Assembly (NCBI GenBank): GCA_963707075.1 | Contig: CAVPOX010000002.1 | Location: forward strand, 744,001-808,000 | DNA: 64,000 bases | DNA from: CAXMQZ01 sp963707075 | GTDB lineage: Bacteria > Acidobacteriota > Thermoanaerobaculia > Multivoradales > JAHEKO01 | Direction of reading: 5' to 3' | Part shown: one piece after another, positions 33,928-42,794 of the stretch | Position numbering within the stretch: position 1 is the first letter of the stretch | Layout: each line of letters begins with the position of its first letter | The notes under the pieces: model-generated | Told to the model about the DNA's origin: nothing | The model's database searches: none | Seen by the model: only the letters and a program-made list of their open reading frames with translations | Made by a program: the position numbers and the translations under genes

Positions 33928-35441
33928 GATCGTCGGTCCTTCAATTGGCCCTGCGCTTCCAGATGCTCCAGGTGGGCGATGACCTGTCTCTCTGCCAGGG
34001 GATGTGCCATAGGGGGGATCTCCGCATAAACCTGAGCTCGCAGCTCGCTGGGCTCTCGTAATCCGGCCTTCCAGGCCTCCAGGATGCGCTGCTCGCGCCA
34101 GTGTCGGTGCTCGATGAGCTGGTTCAGTTTGCCATCCACGTCGACGGTCACCGGCCCATGCGATGGAAAGAGGGTCCTGGGACCTAGCTCGCCAATCCGC
34201 TGCAACGAGTGCAGATAGTCGCCCATATTGCCATCGGGAGGATCGATCACAATCGTGCCGAAACCGGCCACCAGATCTCCAGCCAGCAGCGAGCCGCGGG
34301 TTTCATCGAGAAAGCACAGATGTCCCGACGCGTGACCGGGTGTGTAGAGAACCCTTACTGGAAAAGGGCTCGGTCCCTCGAGCCATATCACTTGATCATC
34401 GCGCAGCGGTGTGTCCACCTTCATGCCGCTCTCCTGCAGACGCTCGGCAGTCGCGGGATGAGCGCAGACAGGCAGATCGAAGCGGCGGCGCAAGACTTCC
34501 ACGCCTCCCACATGATCGGGGTGATGGTGTGTCAACCAGATCGACTCGAGAGATCGCCCCTCCTCCTCGATCAGCACTTCCAGGGACTGCACCAATCTGT
34601 CGATCTCGACCTCCATGGATGAACCCGGATCGACCAACACGGACTCGCCCAAACCGAGGACGTAGCAGTTGGTGTGGGATGCCGGGGGAAGCGTCTGGGT
34701 GCGGAGGGGAAACAACAGTACGCCCGGCCGGAATTCGATGCGCCGATGCGGTCCGAGATTGGCTTCGACGGGCTCCCGCAAGCGCTCCAGGCCCCGCTCC
34801 GGACCCTCTTCAGCGAGCACCGTGAGGAGATGCAGGATGGGAGGTGCGGTGATGATCTCGCCCTGGTGCCACCGCTGCAAAGCTGCCGCCGGGCGAACCC
34901 ATTCGCCATACTCCGCTTCTCCGTCGGTTGCTTCTGGTTGCTGGAGCTCGGACTCGGACCATTCCAGGAGAAAGAAGCGATTGTCGAATCGCAGGGGCCC
35001 GAGGGGTGGGGTGAGCCAACGTCCGGCGTAAACCAATCGGGCGACATCCGACGACGCGGAAAGCTCGAGGCCAGTCTCTTCCTGCAACTCTCTGAGCAAG
35101 CCGACTGTCAGGCCGTCGCAGAGAACGGGCCCGAGGTCCCCCACGCCTTCGAGGACACCCTCGGGCATCGCCGACACCGGCGACGCTCCTTCGATGCCTT
35201 GCGGCAGACCAGATGCCCCGCCTGCGCGGTCCCGGCGTGAGATACCGCCGCCCGGGAAGGCATGGAAGCCGCCCATGAACGGCATGGTGAGGGCGCGCTT
35301 GACCCAGAAGACCTCCAGCTCCGAGTCGCGACGCCGCCAAAGCACAGCCGACGCCGAGGCTCTTGGTGGTTTTGGCGCGGGGAGTGCGGCACCGCCGTCG
35401 CACTGCGCCAGCACCTGCTCGTACAGCGTCTTCTCACACAT
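33924..35441 (-). CDS. NUDIX hydrolase - metallo-beta-lactamase fusion
   Basis: A 505-residue two-domain enzyme. Residues ~20-220 form a NUDIX domain, with FPGGG and a NUDIX box ending in RELQEETGL; the MGGFHAFPGG approach resembles the NUDT19 group acting on CoA derivatives. Residues ~235-450 are an MBL-fold hydrolase with HHHPDH, a TPGHASGH strand and AGDLV, and the C-terminal ~60 residues look like the winged-helix tail of LACTB2-type proteins. Both active sites appear intact. Start at 35441; upstream lies a 17-base palindrome. It is translationally coupled to sspB. Confidence 0.85.
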   Translation of the reverse strand: MCEKTLYEQVLAQCDGGAALPAPKPPRASASAVLWRRRDSELEVFWVKRALTMPFMGGFHAFPGGGISRRDRAGGASGLPQGIEGASPVSAMPEGVLEGVGDLGPVLCDGLTVGLLRELQEETGLELSASSDVARLVYAGRWLTPPLGPLRFDNRFFLLEWSESELQQPEATDGEAEYGEWVRPAAALQRWHQGEIITAPPILHLLTVLAEEGPERGLERLREPVEANLGPHRRIEFRPGVLLFPLRTQTLPPASHTNCYVLGLGESVLVDPGSSMEVEIDRLVQSLEVLIEEEGRSLESIWLTHHHPDHVGGVEVLRRRFDLPVCAHPATAERLQESGMKVDTPLRDDQVIWLEGPSPFPVRVLYTPGHASGHLCFLDETRGSLLAGDLVAGFGTIVIDPPDGNMGDYLHSLQRIGELGPRTLFPSHGPVTVDVDGKLNQLIEHRHWREQRILEAWKAGLREPSELRAQVYAEIPPMAHPLAERQVIAHLEHLEAQGQLKDRRS

Positions 35442-35446
35442 GGTGC

Positions 35447-35463
35447 CTGTGCTTATAGCACAG
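35447..35463. promoter_or_regulatory. Perfect 17-base palindrome, probable operator
   Basis: CTGTGCT and AGCACAG, perfect 7-base arms around TAT, six bases upstream of the start of the NUDIX-MBL gene. The minus-strand TATAAG (35452-35457) inside it could be the -10 element, so binding would block transcription. The arms resemble an SOS box (CTGT...ACAG) but the spacing is nine rather than eight bases. Confidence 0.45.
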
Positions 35464-35508
35464 ACAAGGTGGCGTGAAGAACCCGTCTCAGTGTGAGAAC
35501 ATTCCACC

Positions 35509-35979
35509 ATGACACTGGAGAAAGGGCCCATCCTCAAGCTCTGGGAGCGACTCCAGAAGGTCCCTGGCGGCCAGGCGCTCTTCAGCTTCTACATGGGCAG
35601 GAAGGTTCCCTACACCGGCACCATCCATGCTCGGGTCGAGGAGCTGGCACCGGGCCACAGCAAGATCCGGATGGCTGACCGCAAGGGGCTACGCAACCAT
35701 CTGCGTTCGATCCACGCCATCGCCCTGGCGAACCTCGGCGAGTTGGCGACCGGCCTGGCGGTCATGGCCGCGCTGCCGCCGACAGCCCGCGGCATTCCTA
35801 TCGAAATCAAGCTCGAGTTTCTCAAGAAAGCACGTGGCGAGATCGTTGCCAAGGCATCCTGCGCCATTCCCGAGCCGAGCCAGCGGCATGAGCACCCCGT
35901 AGAAGCGCTCATGTTCGATGCCCAGGGCGACAAGGTCGCCCGGTTCAGCGCCCGCTGGATGGTAGGACCCGGTAGTTGA
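35509..35979 (+). CDS. DUF4442 hotdog-fold thioesterase-like protein
   Basis: A 156-residue protein matching DUF4442, a hotdog-fold group related to acyl-CoA thioesterases (PaaI/YiiD-like). Visible are VPYTGTIHARVEELAPGH, the RNHLRSIHAIALANLGELATGLAV helix (with the central His and Asn used in the active site of this group) and IEIKLEFLKKARG. The substrate is unknown. Divergent from the NUDIX-MBL gene; 23 bases ahead of an aminotransferase gene on the same strand. Confidence 0.8.
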   Translation: MTLEKGPILKLWERLQKVPGGQALFSFYMGRKVPYTGTIHARVEELAPGHSKIRMADRKGLRNHLRSIHAIALANLGELATGLAVMAALPPTARGIPIEIKLEFLKKARGEIVAKASCAIPEPSQRHEHPVEALMFDAQGDKVARFSARWMVGPGS

Positions 35980-36001
35980 TCGAGCCGTTCCAAGACCAGC
36001 C

Positions 36002-37153
36002 ATGCCTCGGGTTCCCGACTTCTCCAGCACCGTTACCGACATCAAAGGATCGGTCTTCTCGGCGCTCGCCCACCGTCTGGCCACCCACCAGGGCGAGGTC
36101 TACCCTCTCCACATCGGCGATACCTGGATGGAGCCGGCGGTCGGATGTCGCATGGAAGACCTCAAGGCCGCGGATCACCCGGGAATGCACCGGTACAGCC
36201 CGCCGCAAGGCCGGGACGATCTGTTGTCAGCGATCGCCGAGCGCGCCACGCGACGCCAGGGCGTGTCAACGAGAAGGGAGAACCTGTTGGTGGCTGCGGG
36301 TGCCACCGGCGCGCTCGGCGCTGTCGCCGGTGCGCTGCTCGAGCCGGGCGACCAAGTTCTCATCCTGGCGCCCTTCTGGCCACTGATCGTCGGCGTCGTC
36401 CGCTCTTTTCACGGCGTGCCGGTGCCAGTCCCGGTTATCGGAGAAGCCGACTCGGCCGAGTCGGTGCTCGACATCCTCCGACCCTTTCTGACACCGAAGA
36501 CCGTCGCCCTCTATCTCAGCTCGCCGAACAACCCCTCGGGTGTCGTGTTGCCACCCAGTTGGATCAGCGCAATCGTCGACTGGTGCACCCAGAACGATCT
36601 GTGGATCCTCGCCGACGAGATCTACGAGGACTATGTCTACAATGGCGAGCACCTTTATGCCCGCAGCCTGGCGCCGGAGCGCACCTTCTCGGTGCACTCG
36701 TTTTCAAAGGCGTTCGGCATGGCGGGAAACCGTTGCGGCTATGTGGCGGCCCCACAGAGGGCAGTCGGCCATCTGCGGCGCGTCAGCACTCATACCTTCT
36801 ACTCGACGCCAACCGCTTCCCAGTTGGCAGCCCTCGTCGCGCTCGATGGCCGCGGAGATCGCTGGGTGGCCCACGCCAGGGAGAAGTATCGCGAGATGGG
36901 TAACAGGGCCGCGGACAGGTTGGGAATTCCACGCCCCGAGGGCAGCCAGTTCCTCTTCATCGATGTCGCCGATCGCCTCGATGCACGCGGGCTCCTCGGG
37001 TTTCTCGAGGACAGTGTCGAGCGCGGGCTTTTTGTCGCTCCAGGGCCCAGCTTCGGTCCCTACCCCACCCACATCCGTATCTGCTACACCTCGGCAGCAC
37101 CACCCGTCGTCGATCGGGGCATCGAAGTGCTGGCCGACCTGCTTGGCCGCTAG
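36002..37153 (+). CDS. Class I/II PLP-dependent aminotransferase
   Basis: A 383-residue fold-type-I aminotransferase. Seen are MHRYSPPQGRDDLL near the start, LYLSSPNNPSG (Asn contacting PLP), LADEIYEDYVY (Asp and Tyr), SFSKAFGMAGNRCGY (Schiff-base Lys and phosphate Arg) and the C-terminal HIRICY (substrate carboxylate Arg). Length is normal. The substrate cannot be fixed; aspartate- or aromatic-type aminotransferases fit. Probably in a transcript with the DUF4442 gene and the following phosphatase gene (18-base gap). Confidence 0.9.
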   Translation: MPRVPDFSSTVTDIKGSVFSALAHRLATHQGEVYPLHIGDTWMEPAVGCRMEDLKAADHPGMHRYSPPQGRDDLLSAIAERATRRQGVSTRRENLLVAAGATGALGAVAGALLEPGDQVLILAPFWPLIVGVVRSFHGVPVPVPVIGEADSAESVLDILRPFLTPKTVALYLSSPNNPSGVVLPPSWISAIVDWCTQNDLWILADEIYEDYVYNGEHLYARSLAPERTFSVHSFSKAFGMAGNRCGYVAAPQRAVGHLRRVSTHTFYSTPTASQLAALVALDGRGDRWVAHAREKYREMGNRAADRLGIPRPEGSQFLFIDVADRLDARGLLGFLEDSVERGLFVAPGPSFGPYPTHIRICYTSAAPPVVDRGIEVLADLLGR

Positions 37154-37171
37154 GATTCCCGGGAGACCGTG

Positions 37172-39205
37172 ATGGCATCCCTGATCTCCATCCGCCGCAG
37201 TCTGCTGACGAACCTGGTCCCCGTTGTACTGCTTTTGGGAGTCGGCATCTTCACCATGATGGCATTGAGCACCCGCCGAGCCGTCCAGGACCTCTCCAGC
37301 TCCCTGATCCAGCAAGCCAGCCGCCGCACCGAGGTCAAGTTGCAGGGCTTCTTCGGACCGGTCAGCCGGCAGGTTGAAGCCGTTCGCAGGTGGGGAGAAC
37401 GAGGTCTGTTGTCCCTGGATGAGCCGGAACAGCTGCGAGCCCTGCTGCCTCCGTTGATGCTGGAGTTTCCCTGGAGCTCGGCGGTGTTCATTGCCAACGA
37501 ACAGGGGCGAGAGTACCTGCTGAGGCAGGCCGACAAATCATGGACCAGCAGACAGATATGGCGCGATAAATGGAACGATCGAGCATTCTTCCAGACCTGG
37601 CAGGACGGCTCCCCGACACCGGAGGGGAGCGAGGGCAGCGTGGAGGGTTATGACCCTCGTCTGCGACCATGGTTCGAAGGCGCCGCGGCACTTCTGGCAA
37701 TCGAAGAGGGCAGCGGCGAATCGGCGCCGGTGTTCTGGACAGAGCCCTATCGCTTCTTCTCGACCGGGAAGCCGGGAATCACCGCGGCCATGGCTTTTCG
37801 CGATGGCCAGGGACTGTTGACCGTCGTGGGCATCGACCTCGCCCTGACAGAGATCTCTCGGTTCACCAGCGCCATCCACCTGCTCGATGACAGCACCGTT
37901 TTTGTCTTGACCGAGGATGGACGCATGGTGGGTGTCCCACGCCCCACCGCCGATTTGCTCCCCGAAGAGGAGCTCGAGCGTCTCCTCCTGCAAAGACCCG
38001 AAGAGCTCGGGACCACGGCAGCCCAGGATGCGGCCGAGCGGTTGATCGATGATTCTCGGGGATGGGGACTGCCTGTGCGTCTGGTCAGTGAGGGGCAGGC
38101 CTGGTGGGGACAGATCACGCCGTTCGAGCTGTCAACCCAACAAAGGCTCCTGATTGGTGTGGCCGTGGGTGAGAAAGCGATTCTCGGGCGCCTCGAAAGA
38201 CAGCGGTATTGGGTGATCGGCATCACGCTGGCGGCCCTCGCCCTGGCGGTGTGGAGAGCCGCCAGAATGGCCCGAGGATACAGCCGCCCCGTGGAGATGC
38301 TGGCCCAGGAGAGTGAACGCATCAGCACTGGAGATCTCGAACCGGGCCCGGCGATTCAGACGCGAATCGCCGAGGTCCATCAGCTCACCGAAGCGCACAA
38401 TCGGATGCGCACCGGCCTCAGGACACTGCTCAAGCTCGAGGGCGATCTCCAGGTCGCTCGCCGGATCCAGGAGAGTACCCTGCCGGACAAGCTGCCCATC
38501 CTGTCAGGGATCGATCTGAGCGCCTGGAGTGCACCGGCGGATGAGACCGGTGGTGATACCTACGATGTCATCGGACTGACGCCCGGCGGCCCGGGGCAGG
38601 GACTCGTGTTGACCGAAGGCGAGGCCGACCGCGCGCTGCTCATGCTGGCCGACGCCACCGGCCATGGCGTCGGTCCGGCGCTGTCGGTCACGCAGCTGCG
38701 CGCCATGCTCCGCATGGCCATCCGCCTCGATGCCGATTTCACCGCCCTGGCCAACAACATCAATCAACAGCTGACCGCCGACCTGCCCAGGGGCATGTTC
38801 ATTACCGCCTGGTTCGGCCTCCTGGACACCTCGGCTTTCACTCTTTCGACCTTCAGTGCGGGCCAGGCCCCCCTCTTGCGTTACTCCGCCAGAGGGGACG
38901 ACTTCGAGGTTCTCGAATCGAATGCGGTGCCGCTGGGTCTCTTCCCGACCCTCGAGATCGATCTTCCCGATCCCATCCAACTCGAACCCGGCGACATCTA
39001 TGCGGTGCTTTCGGATGGCCTGTTCGAGGCCAAGAGCCGGCAGGGAATAGAGCAGGGAACCGAGCGCATCTGCAAGGTCATCCAGCATCACCACAGAGAG
39101 CCCGCCGCAGTGATCTCCCAACGAATCCGGGCCGCTACCGAAGAGTTCACCCAGGGTGCCCCAGCCGATGATGACCGGACGATCATCATCATCAAGCGTC
39201 TGTAG
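37172..39205 (+). CDS. Membrane sensor SpoIIE/PP2C-family phosphatase
   Basis: A 677-residue signalling protein. An N-terminal membrane helix (~8-32) and a second one (~340-360) enclose an extracytoplasmic sensor of the Cache type, followed by a HAMP-like segment (residues ~361-415) and a PP2C-like phosphatase domain from ~430 with ADETGGDTYDV, LMLADATGHGVGPAL, TAWFGLLDT, SAGQAPLLRY and VLSDGLFEA. Metal-binding Asp residues are kept. Such proteins reverse phosphorylation of anti-sigma antagonists in partner-switching; no RsbW/RsbV-like partner is nearby. Start is the ATG at 37172 with GGGAG; an adjacent GTG is possible. Confidence 0.88.
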   Translation: MASLISIRRSLLTNLVPVVLLLGVGIFTMMALSTRRAVQDLSSSLIQQASRRTEVKLQGFFGPVSRQVEAVRRWGERGLLSLDEPEQLRALLPPLMLEFPWSSAVFIANEQGREYLLRQADKSWTSRQIWRDKWNDRAFFQTWQDGSPTPEGSEGSVEGYDPRLRPWFEGAAALLAIEEGSGESAPVFWTEPYRFFSTGKPGITAAMAFRDGQGLLTVVGIDLALTEISRFTSAIHLLDDSTVFVLTEDGRMVGVPRPTADLLPEEELERLLLQRPEELGTTAAQDAAERLIDDSRGWGLPVRLVSEGQAWWGQITPFELSTQQRLLIGVAVGEKAILGRLERQRYWVIGITLAALALAVWRAARMARGYSRPVEMLAQESERISTGDLEPGPAIQTRIAEVHQLTEAHNRMRTGLRTLLKLEGDLQVARRIQESTLPDKLPILSGIDLSAWSAPADETGGDTYDVIGLTPGGPGQGLVLTEGEADRALLMLADATGHGVGPALSVTQLRAMLRMAIRLDADFTALANNINQQLTADLPRGMFITAWFGLLDTSAFTLSTFSAGQAPLLRYSARGDDFEVLESNAVPLGLFPTLEIDLPDPIQLEPGDIYAVLSDGLFEAKSRQGIEQGTERICKVIQHHHREPAAVISQRIRAATEEFTQGAPADDDRTIIIIKRL

Positions 39206-39222
39206 TCGCACCGCCTGAGAGA

Positions 39223-39822
39223 CTATTCTTCGAGCTTGCGCGAGGCCTCCAGGGCGAATTCGATCTTGACGTCGTTGGCGACAACGAGACCGCCGTTGTC
39301 CATGATGTTGCTGAACTTGACGCCGTAGTCCTGTCGATCGATCACCAGCTCTCCTTCGGAGCCCACCCGATGGTTGCCCCAGGGATCCTTGATCGGGCCG
39401 TTGATCTCCAGGTCGAAGGTGATCTCGCGGGTGACGTCCTTGATGGTGAGATCACCCGTGACCTCGAAGCCATCTCCCTGCCCGACGATTTTTTTCGACT
39501 GGAACACGATCTCGGGGTAGGTCTCGACCTCGAAGAAGTCAGCGCTGCGCAAGTGGTCGTCCCGCCTCTGGTTGTTGGTGTCGACGCTGGCTGCGTCGAT
39601 CTTCAGCACGAGCGAAGAGTTCTGGACATCCTCTTCGTCGACCATCAGCTCGGCGGTGTACTCCCTGAAATCGCCTCGCACACTGGCGACGGCCATATGC
39701 TTGACGGTAAAACCGATATGGGAATGGACGGTGTCAACATCGTATTTCTCTGCTGCACGAGCGCCTGTTGCGACCGTGAAAGCGAGGACAACCAAAACGA
39801 ATCTGGACACTTTGCGTTTCAT
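39223..39822 (-). CDS. YceI-family periplasmic protein
   Basis: A 199-residue secreted protein with a signal peptide (cleavage near GARAAEK) and the YceI lipocalin-like barrel: YDVDTVHSHIGFTVKHM at the mature N-terminus, then KIDAASVDTNNQRRDDHLRS, FFEVETYPEIVFQS and LTIKDVTREITF. Family members bind isoprenoid-type lipids in the periplasm. Full length. AAGGAG lies ahead of the ATG at 39822. It lies downstream of the Nit amidase gene on the same strand. Confidence 0.92.
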   Translation of the reverse strand: MKRKVSRFVLVVLAFTVATGARAAEKYDVDTVHSHIGFTVKHMAVASVRGDFREYTAELMVDEEDVQNSSLVLKIDAASVDTNNQRRDDHLRSADFFEVETYPEIVFQSKKIVGQGDGFEVTGDLTIKDVTREITFDLEINGPIKDPWGNHRVGSEGELVIDRQDYGVKFSNIMDNGGLVVANDVKIEFALEASRKLEE

Positions 39823-39842
39823 TCTCTTTTCTCCTTCGCTGC

Positions 39843-40649
39843 CTAGAAACGACGATGGTCGAGCAATGGGATTGCCCGTCGCACCTCTTCTAATCTGTCT
39901 AAATCGATCTCGGCTATGGCGATTCCCGGACCATCCGCTGCCATCGCCACGATCTGACCCCAAGGATCCACGATCATGGCGTGCCCGAAGCTTTCTCGCA
40001 AACCGCGATCATCATGCTTGCCGTACTGCGCCGGGGCCAGGACATAACACTGGGTTTCAATGGCCCTCGCGCGGAGCAGCGGATGCCAATGATCCTTGCC
40101 CGTGGTCAGGGTAAACGCTGAGGGGATCGTCAGTATTTCTGCTCCGCGCGTCCGCAGGTCCTGGTACAACCCTGGGAACCTCAAGTCGTAGCAGATGGTC
40201 AGGCCGAGAACTCCGAAATCCGTCCCGATGGTCACGACCTCGGTACCCGCCTCGACGGTCCTGGACTCGGTGAAGCTGACCTCGGGCGAAACATCGACGT
40301 CGAACAGGTGGATCTTGCGGTACACAGCGAGCTGTGCCCCATCCGGCGCGAACAGCACCGAGGTGTTACGGCATCGATCCGGCTCCTCGGAGCGCTCGTT
40401 GAAGGAGCCGAGCAGCAAGTGGATGCCGAGCTCTTCGGCCAGCCGTGAGAATCTTTTGCAGGTGGGTCCGGCGAGAGACTCGGCCCGGACAACCTTCTCC
40501 TCGTGGGGGCCCAGAAAGTTGGTGTTCTCGGGGGTGGCGACGAAGTCGGCCCCGAGCCCCGCGGCGCGCGTCACGAGATCGCGCGTCTGGCGCCAATTGG
40601 CCTCCACATTGGAGGTTGAGTTCATCTGGATGACAGCGGCAACGGACAT
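39843..40649 (-). CDS. Carbon-nitrogen hydrolase, Nit1/deaminated-glutathione amidase type
   Basis: A 268-residue nitrilase-superfamily amidase. The catalytic triad is visible: Glu in FVATPENTNF, Lys in AVYRKIHLFDVDV and Cys in LTICYDLRFP; the second Glu in the RARAIETQCYV region is also kept. The HLFDVDV and YDLRFP contexts match Nit1 enzymes that remove the amide of deaminated glutathione, a metabolite-repair reaction; omega-amidase is the alternative. Length is normal. Overlaps no neighbour; 12 bases after the DUF481 gene. Confidence 0.9.
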   Translation of the reverse strand: MSVAAVIQMNSTSNVEANWRQTRDLVTRAAGLGADFVATPENTNFLGPHEEKVVRAESLAGPTCKRFSRLAEELGIHLLLGSFNERSEEPDRCRNTSVLFAPDGAQLAVYRKIHLFDVDVSPEVSFTESRTVEAGTEVVTIGTDFGVLGLTICYDLRFPGLYQDLRTRGAEILTIPSAFTLTTGKDHWHPLLRARAIETQCYVLAPAQYGKHDDRGLRESFGHAMIVDPWGQIVAMAADGPGIAIAEIDLDRLEEVRRAIPLLDHRRF

Positions 40650-40661
40650 GGCTCGAGTGTT

Positions 40662-41570
40662 CTAGAAGTTGATGACCAGAGAGGTGTTGAAGATGGTATC
40701 CAGCTTCTCTTTGGGTTCCTGCACCGCCCCATCTGGTACCTGAATCAGGTCACCTTCCGGGGTGAGCACAAACAGGTCCAGATCCTGCAGTGCCGGCACG
40801 TTGTTGTAAAGCCACTGCAGACTCACCCGCAGCGCCAAACGGGAGTTGATGCCGACCGAGATCGCGCTGGTCATATCCGAATTCCAGTCGGCAGAGTCGG
40901 CAAAGCTGCCATTGAACGTCCAACGGTTCTCGAAAGTTGTATTTCTGCCCCACAGGTTGAGGTATTCCCAGTTGATCCGATAGCCAAAGAAGGTGTCGTC
41001 CTTGTTGGGATCTGCGTCCACCTCTTCACGATCCGTGTAGCTCAGGCCGTAGGAGGTATTGAACATGAGATCCTCTCTGTCCCACCAGACATTTCCCACA
41101 CCCGCGAAACCTATCCACCGACTTGCGATGCCGGCGTCCAGATTACGATCCCAGGCGAGGCCGACATTCCAGAAGAAGCGCTCCGTGATGGACCGGTCAT
41201 ACCGGTTCTCCACCAAATACTTCTCGACATCGGGGCTCTTGGAGAACTCGACAATCCGATAGCCGCTATCGAGATCTTGATCGACCACAGCGATACGATC
41301 ATCGGCGCTGTTCGTTCGCGTGGCCTCGACCCGGAAGGTGTACCGCGAGCTCGGCCAGATATAACGATAACGGTTCTTGAAACCAAGAGCGTCAGTGTTG
41401 GAATTTCCTTCCGTCAGGACGAAGCTCAACTCGGTGCTGTTGGACATTCCCAGAGCAACTTCCCCGTCCGGGTCCTCAGCCTCGCCCTCCTGGGCCCGGA
41501 CCACCCCAGTCACACCAAGGCACAACACCAACAGCGGCAACACACTCTTCCTGTGGATCTCTTCTAACAT
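40662..41570 (-). CDS. DUF481 outer-membrane beta-barrel protein
   Basis: A 302-residue secreted protein with a signal peptide (cleavage near VRAQEG) and alternating hydrophobic strands, ending in a phenylalanine (LVINF), the usual outer-membrane insertion signal. The region NSTELSFVLTEGNSNTDAL, followed by FKNRYRY and NRYDRSITERFFWNVGLAWDRN, matches DUF481 (YdiY-like salt-induced outer-membrane proteins). Function unknown. I chose the ATG at 41570 with GGGAGAG upstream. First of three minus-strand genes ending at 39223. Confidence 0.88.
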   Translation of the reverse strand: MLEEIHRKSVLPLLVLCLGVTGVVRAQEGEAEDPDGEVALGMSNSTELSFVLTEGNSNTDALGFKNRYRYIWPSSRYTFRVEATRTNSADDRIAVVDQDLDSGYRIVEFSKSPDVEKYLVENRYDRSITERFFWNVGLAWDRNLDAGIASRWIGFAGVGNVWWDREDLMFNTSYGLSYTDREEVDADPNKDDTFFGYRINWEYLNLWGRNTTFENRWTFNGSFADSADWNSDMTSAISVGINSRLALRVSLQWLYNNVPALQDLDLFVLTPEGDLIQVPDGAVQEPKEKLDTIFNTSLVINF

Positions 41571-41679
41571 GATGCTCTCCCTGATCAAACTGCGGGACAG
41601 TATCAGATACCCTCCCTTCGGCCTGCATTACGTACCACCCCTCCCGCAGGATTGAATTCGGGAAACCACCGATTCAGGC

Positions 41680-41685
41680 TAGACT
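41680..41685 (+). promoter_or_regulatory. Candidate -10 element TAGACT (AI-2E permease)
   Basis: TAGACT 20 bases before the ATG at 41706; a strong GGAGG site follows at 41696-41700, giving a short leader of about 14 bases. Confidence 0.4.
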
Positions 41686-41705
41686 TCCGCGACTGGAGGA
41701 GAGCA

Positions 41706-42794
41706 ATGACCGATCTCTTGGCCAAGCGCGAAAAGTTTCGCAGGGTCCTCCTGCTGCTCATGGTCGTGGCGATTTCCATCGTCTTCACCTACATGATTCG
41801 GAACTATCTCAAGGCCCTGTTCCTGGCCGTGGTCTTCAGTGGCATGGCCTATCCGCTTTATCGCTGGATCCGCGACAAGTTGAACGGCAGGCAGGCTCTG
41901 GCATCGATTCTCACCCTCCTCATCCTGATTCTCCTGGTACTTCTGCCGCTGTCCGGGTTCTTCGGCATCGTCGCCGCGCAGGCTGTTGAGCTGACCGAAG
42001 AGGTCATCCCCTGGGTCCAGGACAAGATCAAGAATCCCTCAGAGATCCACTTCGCCCTCCCCTCATGGGTACCCTTCCAGGACAAGCTTCAGCCCTATAC
42101 CAAGCAGATCGCCTCCAAGCTGGGCGAGGCGGCGGGCATGATCGGTAGCTTCCTCTTCAACAGCATCTCGGCCGGAACACGCGGCACCGCCACCTTCTTT
42201 CTCAACCTGTTCATCATGCTCTATGCCATGTTCTTCTTCCTCATGCGCGGCGATGCGATGCGCGGCAGCTTTCTCGATTTCTCACCGTTGACGGACGAAG
42301 ACAAGGCGCTCCTGGTGAACAAAGGTATGTCGGTAGCGCGCGCGACGATCAAGGGGACGCTGGTCATCGGCATCGTACAGGGTGCGCTCGGCGGCATCGG
42401 ATTCGCCGTCGTGGGGATCAGGGGTGCCGCCTTTTGGGGCACGATCATGGCGGTCATGTCCATCATTCCCGCGGTTGGCACGGCTCTGGTCTGGATTCCA
42501 GCGGTCATCTTCCTCCTCTTGACCGGTCAGATAGGGCTCGGCATAGGTCTGCTGCTGTGGTGCGCCCTGGCCGTGGGCTCGGTGGACAACCTACTCAGGC
42601 CGCGTCTGGTGGGCAATGACACCGAAATGCCGGATCTCCTGATCCTCTTGAGCACCCTGGGCGGATTGTCGATGTTCGGCGCCGTCGGCCTGATCATCGG
42701 ACCGGTGATCGCCGGCCTCTTCATGACCGTCTGGGAAATCTACGGCACGGCTTTCGAGGATGTGCTGCCCGCCAGAACCGTGTCTAGCGAATAA
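41706..42794 (+). CDS. AI-2E family (UPF0118) membrane permease
   Basis: A 362-residue protein with about eight hydrophobic segments and the topology of the AI-2E/TqsA family: two N-terminal helices, a long periplasmic loop (~70-160), and a C-terminal six-helix block with GIVQGALGGIGFAVVGI, AVGTALVWIPA and DNLLRPRLVG. Members export small molecules (autoinducer-2, or Na+/H+ exchange in some). The first in-frame ATG at 41652 would overlap a candidate promoter; the ATG at 41706 has GGAGG at the right distance. Its last 11 bases overlap the convergent small membrane gene. Confidence 0.9.
   Translation: MTDLLAKREKFRRVLLLLMVVAISIVFTYMIRNYLKALFLAVVFSGMAYPLYRWIRDKLNGRQALASILTLLILILLVLLPLSGFFGIVAAQAVELTEEVIPWVQDKIKNPSEIHFALPSWVPFQDKLQPYTKQIASKLGEAAGMIGSFLFNSISAGTRGTATFFLNLFIMLYAMFFFLMRGDAMRGSFLDFSPLTDEDKALLVNKGMSVARATIKGTLVIGIVQGALGGIGFAVVGIRGAAFWGTIMAVMSIIPAVGTALVWIPAVIFLLLTGQIGLGIGLLLWCALAVGSVDNLLRPRLVGNDTEMPDLLILLSTLGGLSMFGAVGLIIGPVIAGLFMTVWEIYGTAFEDVLPARTVSSE

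Noticed and set aside
35447..35463. Canonical LexA SOS box
   Set aside because: CTGT and ACAG are separated by nine bases, not the eight of the enterobacterial box, and no SOS gene adjoins it; kept only as an operator candidate.
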